The notes: generated from the sequence alone by a model not told the origin. A stretch of DNA of 47,527 nt from Clostridia bacterium (GCA_017428635.1 JAFRQK010000032.1:1-47527), one strand, 5' to 3'; positions 16,434 to 24,000 are shown, counted from the first letter of the stretch. A program made the numbers and translations.

Positions 16434-16494
16434 CTCCACCGGCGGTTGATATCTCCCCGAGCGGTGAAAAAACCGCGACTCAACCGACGGTATG

Positions 16495-16523
16495 TTGCCT
16501 TCCCCGGCGAATACGACTAAAAT
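16495..16523 (+). promoter_or_regulatory. Promoter of the XRE-family gene
   Basis: TTGCCT (16495-16500), 17 bases, TAAAAT (16518-16523). The preceding 16434-16494 holds a small hairpin GCGGT-N6-ACCGC (16461-16476) but no T run on this strand. Confidence 0.55.
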
Positions 16524-16547
16524 GAGACGCGAAAGGAGGTCGGAATC

Positions 16548-17168
16548 ATGGATCAGGTAAAGATCGGAAAATTCATATCCGAAAAGAGAAAAGAAGCGGG
16601 ACTGACGCAGGCTCAGCTCGCCGAGAAACTCGGCATCACCGACCGCGCAGTCTCAAAATGGGAAACGGGAAGATCGCTGCCGGACGCTGCCATAATGATG
16701 GATCTGTGCGTTGTTTTGAAGATCACGGTAAACGATCTGCTGTCAGGGGAGGAAGTATCTATGGAAAACTATAATAAAAAAACGGATAAGGTCCTGATCG
16801 AGATGGTCAGGCAGAAAGAGGAAGCGGACAAGAGGCTCCTGTCCCTCGAGGTCGTTATCGGAGTAATCTCAACGGTGTTTCTGTTCGTCATGGTTCTTTT
16901 AGGCGCGTATTTGCAGGTACTTAAGGCCCCCGTGTGGGTCACGGTCGTACTGATCGCCGTCGGATTCGTACAGTTCATCATCGCGGTGGCGTTTGCGCTC
17001 AAGATCGAACAGGTCGCGGGTTATTACGAGTGCCCGGAGTGCGGGTTCAGATACGTTCCTTCGCTCTCCGCCGTGAATCTGGCGCCGCACCTCGGCAGAA
17101 CGCGCCGGATGAAGTGCCCGAACTGCGGTAAGAAAGCATGGCAGAAGAAAGTGATCAGTAAAGAATAA
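16548..17168 (+). CDS. XRE-type DNA-binding protein with two membrane helices and a zinc ribbon
   Basis: 206 residues. Residues 1-62 form a helix-turn-helix domain (LTQAQLAEKLGITDRAVSKWETGRSLPD). Two membrane helices follow at about 101-122 and 129-151, then a four-cysteine zinc ribbon with Cys162, Cys165, Cys190 and Cys193 (ECPECG and KCPNCGKK). The HTH is the usual XRE type found in many Firmicutes. With the helices, it would be a membrane-held regulator whose zinc ribbon lies on the same side as the HTH if both helices cross. The signal it senses is unknown. The ribosome site AAAGGAGGT is strong. It has its own promoter and a convergent terminator. Confidence 0.9.
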   Translation: MDQVKIGKFISEKRKEAGLTQAQLAEKLGITDRAVSKWETGRSLPDAAIMMDLCVVLKITVNDLLSGEEVSMENYNKKTDKVLIEMVRQKEEADKRLLSLEVVIGVISTVFLFVMVLLGAYLQVLKAPVWVTVVLIAVGFVQFIIAVAFALKIEQVAGYYECPECGFRYVPSLSAVNLAPHLGRTRRMKCPNCGKKAWQKKVISKE

Positions 17169-17175
17169 CGAAAAT

Positions 17176-17203
17176 GCGGCGCGCAGAAATCTGCGCGCCG
17201 CAA
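17176..17203. terminator. Bidirectional terminator
   Basis: Near-perfect 12-13 base arms (17176-17188 and 17191-17203) with a tiny AT loop, A run before and T run after, between convergent genes. Confidence 0.85.
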
Positions 17204-17215
17204 ATCTTTTATTGA

Positions 17216-18448
17216 TCATTTCTTTACGATCTTGAAGAGGTGGAGTGCCGCGGGGATGGGGGTGAACTCGACGAATTCGTCGTTGATCTCGCAGTCCGCT
17301 TCGTCGCCGTCGGGAAGGGTCTGGTGCGCACCGTTCATCGTCAGTTCGGAAAGATAATATTTGCTTTTGTCGAAGTGAACGTAAACGTCGCCGTAGAATC
17401 TGGTCTCGCAGTGGACGATGCAGAGGAACTCGTCGCCGTTTTCGTCCTCGAAGAAGCTGATCATCGTCTCGTCGTTCGCGCGGATCTTCGTGATGACGTC
17501 GTGGGTGCCCTCGGTGAACTCCGGGAACACGCCGCGGTCGCTGTTGATCATGTACGTCGATTTATGTTTCAGCTTCATGAAGATCTCGCCGAAGTGGTTG
17601 TTGAACCTTCTCTGGCAGCGTTTCAGCGCGTAATAAGCCTCCGACTTGTCGCCGAACTCGTCGATCGGAGAGCCGTAGTACGAGATGACGTTTTCTCTGT
17701 CGTACAGACGGAACCACAGAACGCCGCGCAGACCCGCCGCCGCCGCGGTGTTGATCTGCCAGCGGTACATATTCTCATTCGGAGGAGTGTAGACGTGGTG
17801 ACCGGACGAGAGCAGGCAGCCCCAGAGCTCGGAGTCGTTCGCAGCCTTCGCCGCTTCTTTCCACTTTCTGAGCGCGGTGAGGTGGCCGGTCATTCCGCCG
17901 CCGGTGTTGATCGTCTGTGAATACGAGTCGAAGCAGATCTCGTCGACGCCGCTCTCTTCGTACGCGTGCTTCATCCAGCCTGAAAGGTCGCGCCCGCCGA
18001 GCATTTCGGGCGGGAAGTCCTCCGTCGCGCCGGTGTAGTTGAGGTACGGGGTGAGATTCGGAGCCAGTTCCTTGTTTATTTTCAGGGTCTCGAGAGACGC
18101 CTCCAGCGCCTCTTTGCTGAACGGCTCGTCGCCGATGCAGAAACCGTGAACGGCGGGATGGTCCTTGAGCGCTTCGTAGATCGGTTTTACGCGTTTGATA
18201 TACTCCTCGCGTCCGAGTGAGGCGTAGTTGCCGTATCCCATATCCATATAGTTGACGATCACCTGAATTCCGCGCTCTCGGGCTTTATCGAGCCACGGAA
18301 GAAGGATCTTCGGATCGTCGCGATCGATCCACGTCGCGGGAAGCATGGGAAGCGTCATTCCGAGGTCGATCCAAACGTCGATCTCGTCGGGCGTGAACTC
18401 TCTGATATCGTTGTAAGTCCACATTGAGAATACGAATCTTTTGTTCAT
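17216..18448 (-). CDS. TIM-barrel glycoside-hydrolase-like protein
   Basis: 410 residues from the ATG at 18448 (GGAGG sits six bases upstream; the longer open frame has no such site). No signal peptide, so cytoplasmic. The N-terminal two thirds read like a GH42/GH5-type barrel: FVFSMWTYNDI, MTLPMLPATW, GIQVIVNYMDMG, VHGFCIGDEPFS, LNYTGATEDF, DEICFDSYSQ, WGCLLSSG and GVLWFRLYD. GDEP supplies a candidate acid/base Glu at the end of strand 4, the usual place in clan GH-A. The last 100 residues resemble a small beta-sandwich. I cannot assign a family number. It is alone on its strand. Confidence 0.8.
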   Translation of the reverse strand: MNKRFVFSMWTYNDIREFTPDEIDVWIDLGMTLPMLPATWIDRDDPKILLPWLDKARERGIQVIVNYMDMGYGNYASLGREEYIKRVKPIYEALKDHPAVHGFCIGDEPFSKEALEASLETLKINKELAPNLTPYLNYTGATEDFPPEMLGGRDLSGWMKHAYEESGVDEICFDSYSQTINTGGGMTGHLTALRKWKEAAKAANDSELWGCLLSSGHHVYTPPNENMYRWQINTAAAAGLRGVLWFRLYDRENVISYYGSPIDEFGDKSEAYYALKRCQRRFNNHFGEIFMKLKHKSTYMINSDRGVFPEFTEGTHDVITKIRANDETMISFFEDENGDEFLCIVHCETRFYGDVYVHFDKSKYYLSELTMNGAHQTLPDGDEADCEINDEFVEFTPIPAALHLFKIVKK

Positions 18449-18473
18449 TCTGTTCCTCCGGGGGATTTTTATT

Positions 18474-18495
18474 CGGCACGGCACAATTCGTGCCG
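18474..18495. promoter_or_regulatory. Inverted repeat in the leader of the TIM-barrel gene
   Basis: CGGCACG (18474-18480) and CGTGCCG (18489-18495) around eight bases. It lies between the -10 box and the start codon on the minus strand, where a repressor site or RNA hairpin would act. Confidence 0.5.
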
Positions 18496-18506
18496 CGCAC
18501 AATGTG

Positions 18507-18536
18507 ATTATACCATATATTGTATCGGTAATGCAA
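18507..18536 (-). promoter_or_regulatory. Promoter of the TIM-barrel gene
   Basis: On the minus strand TTGCAT (18536-18531) and TATAAT (18512-18507), spacer 18. Confidence 0.55.
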
Positions 18537-18585
18537 TAACAATATGTCAAAGAGAAAAAAGATTTTGCGTTTTTCTCCCTTATCC

Positions 18586-18615
18586 TTTACAACGAAAAAG
18601 TTATAATGATATAAT
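18586..18615 (+). promoter_or_regulatory. Promoter of the SLH/beta-helix gene at 18657
   Basis: TTTACA (18586-18591), 18 bases, TATAAT (18610-18615), preceded by TGA (extended -10). A second TATAAT lies at 18602-18607. Confidence 0.6.
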
Positions 18616-18656
18616 GAAAAAAACAAATCCATCAGAAAAGGTATCGGGTGCGAAAA

Positions 18657-21338
18657 ATGAAACGGTCTTTATGTCTTATCCTGGTCTCCGTCATACTTGT
18701 CGGAGCGGTCGCCGCGGCGATCCCCGTATCGGCGGCGAAAAGCGGATTCTCCGACGTTGCGGACGGCCGCTGGAGCGCGGCGTCAGTCGCATATGCAGTA
18801 AAATGCGGCTATATGAACGGCGTCGGGAACGGAAAATTCGACCCCTCGGGTCCTCTGACCCGCGCGATGGTCGCCACCGTCCTGTGGCGGCGCGAGGGTT
18901 CCCCCGCTCCCGCCGCTCCGAGCGGATTCGAGGACGTACCGGAAGGCAAGTGGTACACCGACGCCGTGGCGTGGGCGAAGGAAACGGGTATCGTCAACGG
19001 ACTCACCGACAAGACGTTCGGCCCGAACTCGTATATCACCAGAGAACAGCTCGGAACGATGCTCTTCCGTTTTTCGTCTTCCGCGCCGGTATCCGTACCG
19101 GAACGCGCCGACCTTTCGTCTTTTTCGGACGATGAAAAAGTCAGCGGCTGGGCCGACGAGGCGATGAAGTGGGCGGTCGAAGCCGGCCTGATCAACGGCA
19201 CGGGCGGCAACAAGCTTGCGCCCGACGGAAAAGCCACGCGCGAGCAGTTCGCGGCGATCATCGAGAGATACGACAACTCGTTCAAGCTGAAATACAACGA
19301 TCCCGTTCTCCGCTCGCACTATACCGAAAAAGATTATCCGCTCGTCGAGGGTGCGGATATTTACGTCTCGACGAACGGCGACGACGCTGCGGCGGGGACG
19401 AAAGACGCGCCGATCCGCACTTTCGCACGTGCGGTCGAGATGGCGCGCGCTCTCAAGCAGACGAAGGAGACGTCCGTCGTCGTCGCGTTCTTCGCGGGCG
19501 ATTACGGAGATCCCGCGGTCACGCTGACCGCCGAGGACAGCGGCACGAAAGAAGCGCCGGTGATTTACTGCGCCTACGGCGACGGAGACGTCGTATTCTC
19601 CGGCGGCGCCATAATAACCGAGGACGATTTTGTCACCCTTTCCGAGGAGGAAAAAAACAACTTTTCGGCAAAAGCCGTCGATAAGGTCAAAAAGGCGGAT
19701 CTCGGCGAGATTTACCCGAATTACAAGATCGACGATACCCTTTTCTGCGACGACGGAGTTATGAACGTTGCGCGATTCCCCGACAAATACGTGGACGGTA
19801 CCGACAAACTCACCAAGATCGGGAAAACGTTCGACGAGAATCATATCCGTTTGTCCAACGCGATCTACAGAAACAGGATCCTGAAATACCACACCACCGA
19901 CGGTATGTATTTATACGGATATATTTCGACGGGTTGGTTCAAGGACATGATCCTGACCGACGGGTATGAAAAGGACACAAAGACGGAAGATCTGATCTTC
20001 TATATCCCTCACCCGGAAGAGTCGAGGTACGGTGCGCTTCGTCTTGAAGAAGGATTCGCGTACGACTATTACCAGGCGGCGATAGTCAACGTGACGGAAG
20101 AACTCGACGCCGACGGCGAGTTCTTCGTCGATACCGCGACGGACACGCTTTACGTGTACGATCCGCACGGTTCGTACAGCTTTACGGAAAAAGAACGCGC
20201 CGTCTTTATGAACCGTGCCGACTACGTCACGTTCCTGGGCCTGACCTTCACCTCGTACCACGACGCGATGATATGCGGGACCTTCTGCCACGGGATCACG
20301 ATCGACCGATGCACGATAACGAAGTGCGCCGGAAACGACGCCGTGTGGTTCACCGGCTGCGACGCCGGGCGCGATCTCGACATCATGGTCAAAAACTGCA
20401 CTTTCTCCGTCTTCGGGCGCAGAGTGCTTCGCCTTGACGGAGCGAGCATTCCGAAGCAGCTGTTCGACAGACGCGGAAACGTCGAGATCTACAACAACCA
20501 TATTTCATATTCCAACCTGACGGACGACGGAGGAGGCGCGGTCACGGTCGGAACGAACGAAGCGCATATTCATCACAACGAATTCGAAAACCTCAGCCGC
20601 TGCGCGATCTGTTACAGCGGATGCAATATCCTCATTGAGTACAATTCCTTCAAGCGGTTCATGTTCAACTCCGAGGACGGCGGAGCGATCTACTGCTGGA
20701 ACGGTCTTTACGACTGGGGCAACGTGATCCGGTACAACGTTTTCTACCCGGCGAGCTGGATGGCGGTCTATATCGACGACGACGAGCCGGGCGCGAATAT
20801 CTACGGCAACCTGTTCTACAAATCGACCGTCGTCATCCACGACGGAAGAAACAACAAGATCAACGAAAACGTGCTGGTCAACGATTCGATCAGCGTGACC
20901 CGCGCGAACAGAGAGGCCGTTGAGGAGGCGAAAGCGGCGGGCGATCTTTCCGTCCTCACAAAGCACGAATACTACAAGCAGTGGAAGAAAACGCTCGACA
21001 CGATCCTGAAAAACCCGACGCTCGAGGCGGGATACAGAGAGAATTTCCCCGAGATATTCGATATTTCGTTCGACCTTGCCGACGCGGACGATCCCTCGTT
21101 CGTTCTGAACCCGTACAACGAGATCAAGGACAATATGTATATAAGGGAGTCGATCGAGGGTCTGTCCGAGGAAACGCTCGCCGGCGAGACGGTCTCCCCG
21201 TGGTGCGATATCAGCGGCAACAGGTTCATAACGAAGGCGGAGAACCCGATCTTCGTCAACCCGACGCTCGGCGACTACCGCATCCGCGAGGGAGCGGACT
21301 TCCCGGATATTCACTTTGAAGACGTCGGAAGACAATAA
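18657..21338 (+). CDS. SLH-anchored right-handed beta-helix protein
   Basis: 893 residues from ATG 18657; a GTG nine bases earlier is also possible, but the paralogues start with MKR or MKK. Signal peptide (1-24), three SLH repeats (about 27-75, 87-135, 149-202), then the helix start DIYVSTNGDD near 233. Rungs such as LGLTFTSY, IDRCTITKCAGN, VKNCTFSVFG, HHNEFENLSRCAI, IEYNSFKRFM and IYGNLFYKST run to about 750. The closing signature NPIFVNPTLGDYRIR ends in GRQ instead of GRY. Presumed wall-bound carbohydrate-active protein; substrate unknown. The middle part (GYISTGWFKDM, then a FYIPHPEE strand) is closest to the paralogue at 33930, so these two form a subgroup apart from 3950 and 43978. Confidence 0.92.
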   Translation: MKRSLCLILVSVILVGAVAAAIPVSAAKSGFSDVADGRWSAASVAYAVKCGYMNGVGNGKFDPSGPLTRAMVATVLWRREGSPAPAAPSGFEDVPEGKWYTDAVAWAKETGIVNGLTDKTFGPNSYITREQLGTMLFRFSSSAPVSVPERADLSSFSDDEKVSGWADEAMKWAVEAGLINGTGGNKLAPDGKATREQFAAIIERYDNSFKLKYNDPVLRSHYTEKDYPLVEGADIYVSTNGDDAAAGTKDAPIRTFARAVEMARALKQTKETSVVVAFFAGDYGDPAVTLTAEDSGTKEAPVIYCAYGDGDVVFSGGAIITEDDFVTLSEEEKNNFSAKAVDKVKKADLGEIYPNYKIDDTLFCDDGVMNVARFPDKYVDGTDKLTKIGKTFDENHIRLSNAIYRNRILKYHTTDGMYLYGYISTGWFKDMILTDGYEKDTKTEDLIFYIPHPEESRYGALRLEEGFAYDYYQAAIVNVTEELDADGEFFVDTATDTLYVYDPHGSYSFTEKERAVFMNRADYVTFLGLTFTSYHDAMICGTFCHGITIDRCTITKCAGNDAVWFTGCDAGRDLDIMVKNCTFSVFGRRVLRLDGASIPKQLFDRRGNVEIYNNHISYSNLTDDGGGAVTVGTNEAHIHHNEFENLSRCAICYSGCNILIEYNSFKRFMFNSEDGGAIYCWNGLYDWGNVIRYNVFYPASWMAVYIDDDEPGANIYGNLFYKSTVVIHDGRNNKINENVLVNDSISVTRANREAVEEAKAAGDLSVLTKHEYYKQWKKTLDTILKNPTLEAGYRENFPEIFDISFDLADADDPSFVLNPYNEIKDNMYIRESIEGLSEETLAGETVSPWCDISGNRFITKAENPIFVNPTLGDYRIREGADFPDIHFEDVGRQ

Positions 21339-21391
21339 ACGGATAAAAAAAGCGGCTGCCGTATGCCGACTGTTCTGAAGGACAGTCGGCA

Positions 21392-21548
21392 GTTATGAGT
21401 TCCGCTTACGCGGAACGTTATGAGCGCTGACGCGCGTTATGATTGCTTCGCAAGTTATGAGTGCCTGCGGCACGTTTGCGGAACTCATATCATAACGTTG
21501 AGGCGAAGCCTCAACTCATAACTTGCACGCATCGTGTGCAATCATAAC
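21392..21548. repeat. Array of the 7-base unit GTTATGA separated by unique hairpins
   Basis: GTTATGA occurs at 21392, 21417, 21436 and 21454; its complement TCATAAC occurs at 21490, 21516 and 21542. Between units lie perfect stems of different sequence: GTTCCGC-TTAC-GCGGAAC, GCGC-TGAC-GCGC, TTGC-TTC-GCAA, GTGCC-TGC-GGCAC, GTTGAGGC-GAA-GCCTCAAC and TTGCAC-N7-GTGCAA. The array switches orientation near 21480. Confidence 0.85.
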
Positions 21549-21564
21549 TGTAAACTGTTTCTTT

Positions 21565-21585
21565 GACGTTTGGCACACAAACGTC
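21565..21585. repeat. Hairpin inside the MITE-like element
   Basis: GACGTTTG (21565-21572) and CAAACGTC (21578-21585) around GCACA; an eight-base perfect stem with no T run after it. Confidence 0.7.
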
Positions 21586-21613
21586 CTGCTTGCAGAGATA
21601 TGCGACAAAAATA

Positions 21614-21654
21614 CCGGCTGAAATAAGGATTTTGTTCCTTACTCAGCCGGTTTT
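21614..21654. terminator. Terminator-like hairpin within the element
   Basis: CCGGCTGA (21614-21621) pairs with TCAGCCGG (21643-21650) and TAAGGA (21624-21629) with TCCTTA (21636-21641). T4 follows on the plus strand and a T-rich run on the minus strand, so it can end transcripts from both sides. Confidence 0.65.
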
Positions 21655-21708
21655 CATTAACTGTCCTTAAGAGTACCTCGCTTATCGGCAGCCGTTTTTT
21701 TCTTTCTG

Positions 21709-22143
21709 TCAGATCTCGCAGCAGTGGCCGCAGCCCTCGCAGTCCGGGAACAGAGAATGGTCGTACTCTATCCCGTGCCTCTCGTAATAGTCCTGAAGCG
21801 CTTTTTTGATCGCCTCTTCAGCGAGGACCGAACAGTGCAGCTTGTGCGCCGGAAGCCCGTCGAGCGCCTCGGCGACCGCTTTGTTCGTGAGCGTCAGCGC
21901 CTCGGATACCGGTTTACCCTTGATCAGTTCGGTCGCCATCGAACTCGACGCGATAGCCGAACCGCATCCGAACGTCTCGAACTTGACGTCCTTGATGATA
22001 TCGTCTTCTATTTTCAGATAGATCTTCATGATGTCTCCGCATTTCGCGTTGCCGACCTCGCCGACGCCGTCCGCGTCTTCGATCACGCCGACATTCCTCG
22101 GATTCCTGAAATGATCCATTACCTTTTCGCTGTAAAGTGCCAT
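21709..22143 (-). CDS. nifU: NifU/IscU-type iron-sulfur cluster scaffold
   Basis: 144 residues. The three scaffold cysteines are Cys35 (NAKCGD), Cys60 (TFGCGSAIASSS) and Cys104 (LHCSVLAEEAIKKA), and the cluster-labile Asp of CGD is present, so it should assemble Fe-S clusters with the cysteine desulfurase encoded 11 bases upstream. The usual LPPVK chaperone motif is replaced by LPAHK, as in the SufU/NifU-like group of Firmicutes. The last ten residues carry four further cysteines (135, 138, 141, 142: DCEGCGHCC), beyond the basic IscU fold. No feredoxin-like or NFU domain is attached. It is last in the iscR-nifS-nifU unit. Confidence 0.95.
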   Translation of the reverse strand: MALYSEKVMDHFRNPRNVGVIEDADGVGEVGNAKCGDIMKIYLKIEDDIIKDVKFETFGCGSAIASSSMATELIKGKPVSEALTLTNKAVAEALDGLPAHKLHCSVLAEEAIKKALQDYYERHGIEYDHSLFPDCEGCGHCCEI

Positions 22144-22154
22144 ATTTATTTACC

Positions 22155-23354
22155 TCACTTTGTGATGAATTCTTTTTTGCCCGCGACGAGGTCGCGCCAT
22201 ACGGGCGACATGTTTCTCAGATACCCGACGACGTCCCTGACCGCGCCGATCGTATATTCGATCTCCTCGTCCGTGTTCTCCTCGGACAGCGAGAGGCGCA
22301 GCGAGCCGTGCGCGATCTCGTGCGGTCTTCCGATCGCGAGAAGGACGTGGCTCGGGTCGAGCGATCCGGACGTGCAGGCGGAACCGGAGGACGCGCAGAC
22401 CCTCTTGTCGTCAAGGAGCAGAAGGAGCGATTCGCCCTCGATGCCCTCGAAGCAGAAGTTCACGTTTCCGGGCAGTCTGTTCTCCGCGTCGCCGTTCAGG
22501 ACGGAGTGCGGGATCTTTGAAAGCTCGGCGATCAGCCGGTCGCGCATAGCGGAGAGCTTTTTAGCGTTCTCATCCATGCGGGAGCACGCCTCTTCGAGCG
22601 CCGCCGCCATACCGGCGATCGCGGGGACGTTCTCGGTCCCGGCTCTCTTTCCGCGCTCCTGCGCGCCGCCCTCGATGATATTCGTGAGGCGGAATCCCTT
22701 TCTGGCGTACAGTACGCCGATCCCCTTGGGACCGTGGAATTTATGAGCTGAGATCGACAGAAGGTCGATATTCTGCTCCGCGACGTTTATCCTGAGATGG
22801 CCCGCCGCCTGGACCGCGTCGGTGTGGAACGGGACGCCCGCCTCGCGGCAGACCGCGCCGATCGCAGCGATCGGCTGGATCGTTCCGATCTCGTTGTTCG
22901 CGAACATCACGGTGACAAGGCACGTGTCCTCGCGGATAGCGTTTTTCACCTGTTCGGGAGTTACTATTCCACGCTCCCCGACCGGAAGCAGCGTGATCTC
23001 GAAACCCTCTTTTTCGAGCTTGTTCAGCGTGTGAAGGACCGCGTGATGCTCGATCGCGGTAGAGATTATATGCTTCTTCCCTTTTTTCTCGCCGATCCTC
23101 GCGGCGGAGACGATCGCCTGGTTGTCCGCTTCGCTCCCACCCGAGGTGAAAGTGATCTCGCGCGGTTCCGCGCCGATACAGCGGGCGATCCGTTCTCTGC
23201 TGTCCGCGAGCGCTTCGGCGGCCTCCTGACCCGCGGAGTGCAGGCTCGAGGGGTTTCCGTAGACTTTGTCGAAATACGGCGTCATCGCGTCGATCGCCGT
23301 TTTGCTCATTTTGGTAGTCGCTGCGTTGTCAAGGTAGATCGTTTTACCGTTCAT
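22155..23354 (-). CDS. nifS: Cysteine desulfurase (NifS/IscS type)
   Basis: 399 residues, group I desulfurase. It takes sulfur from cysteine, giving alanine and a persulfide for the scaffold. The N terminus YLDNAATTKMSK is typical. PLP is held by Lys205 in SAHKFHGPKG, and His103 (IEHHAV) stacks on the cofactor. The active loop has Cys327 in SSGSACTSGSLDPSHVLLAIG, the long flexible loop of IscS/NifS that reaches the scaffold. It is followed by nifU (11-base gap) and preceded by the iscR-like gene (34-base gap). Cytoplasmic. Confidence 0.96.
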   Translation of the reverse strand: MNGKTIYLDNAATTKMSKTAIDAMTPYFDKVYGNPSSLHSAGQEAAEALADSRERIARCIGAEPREITFTSGGSEADNQAIVSAARIGEKKGKKHIISTAIEHHAVLHTLNKLEKEGFEITLLPVGERGIVTPEQVKNAIREDTCLVTVMFANNEIGTIQPIAAIGAVCREAGVPFHTDAVQAAGHLRINVAEQNIDLLSISAHKFHGPKGIGVLYARKGFRLTNIIEGGAQERGKRAGTENVPAIAGMAAALEEACSRMDENAKKLSAMRDRLIAELSKIPHSVLNGDAENRLPGNVNFCFEGIEGESLLLLLDDKRVCASSGSACTSGSLDPSHVLLAIGRPHEIAHGSLRLSLSEENTDEEIEYTIGAVRDVVGYLRNMSPVWRDLVAGKKEFITK

Positions 23355-23388
23355 TTTATTTATATATCCTCCGGATGGGTTGTAGGGG

Positions 23389-23832
23389 TCAGATAACGTA
23401 ATCGTTACCGCCGTCGAAAGACGCTTTTTTGTCCAAAAGGTCCTGCAGGGTGATGCCGTCGAGATACTCGTTTATCACGTCGTCGAGTCCCTGCCAAACG
23501 GACATGACGGCGCAAGTCGCCCTTCGGTCGCACGCGACGCTGCCGTCGGCGATGCACGAAACGGGACTGAGCGAACCCTCCGCCGCGTGGATTATCTCGC
23601 CGACCGTGCATTCGGACGGGGATTTGGAGAGCCGGTAGCCGCCGTTCTTGCCGCCCTTGGATTCCAGGATCAGCGAAACGCCGGGGATGTTTACGATCTG
23701 CTCGGCGTACTTTTTCGAGATCTCCTGCCTCTCGGCGGCGTCCTTCAAGGGGACGAATCCGTCGGCGTCCTGATACTCGGCGATATCGAGCAGCAGCCGC
23801 AGCGCGTAGCGACCGCGCGTCGAGACCATCAT
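23389..23832 (-). CDS. iscR: Rrf2-family regulator, IscR-like with three cluster cysteines
   Basis: 147 residues from the ATG at 23832; GAGG lies eight bases upstream, whereas the more upstream GTG is part of that ribosome site. A winged HTH with STRGRYALRLLLDIAEY and YAEQIVNIPGVSLILESKGGKNGGYRLSK is typical Rrf2. Cys93, Cys101 and Cys107 sit where IscR has its three Fe-S ligands (92, 98, 104 in E. coli), with a slightly longer first spacing, so it can plausibly hold a cluster. CymR, the cysteine regulator of Bacillus and Staphylococcus, lacks this triplet. It is first in a unit with nifS-nifU and divergent from metY-cysK; matching inverted repeats in both promoters suggest it controls both. 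Confidence 0.93.
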   Translation of the reverse strand: MMVSTRGRYALRLLLDIAEYQDADGFVPLKDAAERQEISKKYAEQIVNIPGVSLILESKGGKNGGYRLSKSPSECTVGEIIHAAEGSLSPVSCIADGSVACDRRATCAVMSVWQGLDDVINEYLDGITLQDLLDKKASFDGGNDYVI

Positions 23833-23881
23833 TATTATCACCTCACGTCTTTTTTATTCGCCTATCTTTTTGCTATGCAAT

Positions 23882-23910
23882 AGTATACCCGTAAAAGCCT
23901 ACCCTGTCAA
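23882..23910 (-). promoter_or_regulatory. Promoter of iscR-nifS-nifU
   Basis: On the minus strand TTGACA (23910-23905), 17 bases, TATACT (23887-23882): an almost perfect housekeeping promoter. Confidence 0.85.
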
Positions 23911-23915
23911 TAGGC
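23897..23915. promoter_or_regulatory. Candidate Rrf2/IscR operator 1
   Basis: Inverted repeat GCCTA-N9-TAGGC covering the -35 box and spacer of the iscR promoter. It has the same layout as the repeat at 23982-24000. Confidence 0.65.
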
Positions 23916-23952
23916 AAATGGAATATTTTTTTAGTTTTTTTTCGAATTTTTG

Positions 23953-23981
23953 TTGACAAACGAAAAATGCGGTGATATAAT
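23953..23981 (+). promoter_or_regulatory. Promoter of the leader ORF-metY-cysK unit
   Basis: TTGACA (23953-23958), 17 bases, TATAAT (23976-23981), with TGA before the -10 box: consensus at both boxes. Confidence 0.9.
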
Positions 23982-24000
23982 ACCTACAAATCCCATAGGT
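23982..24000. promoter_or_regulatory. Candidate Rrf2/IscR operator 2
   Basis: Inverted repeat ACCTA-N9-TAGGT directly after the -10 box, over the likely transcription start. The core CCTA-N9-TAGG is identical to operator 1. Confidence 0.65.

Larger units (their letters stand above)
21345..21701. mobile_element. MITE-like element with imperfect terminal inverted repeats
   Basis: The left end has A7, then CGGCTGCCG (21353-21361) and TCTGAAGGACAGT (21374-21386). Read on the other strand, the right end has A7, CGGCTGCCG (21694-21686) and TCTTAAGGACAGT (21672-21660). About 50 bases at each end therefore match imperfectly in opposite orientation. The interior codes for nothing and is filled with hairpins. 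It lies seven bases after one stop codon and eight bases before the other in a convergent pair. It could be a non-autonomous mobile element or an insertion that split a terminator. Confidence 0.6.

Noticed and set aside
21392-21548. CRISPR array
   Set aside because: The unit is seven bases, spacers are 11-19 bases and palindromic, orientation flips, and no cas genes are present.
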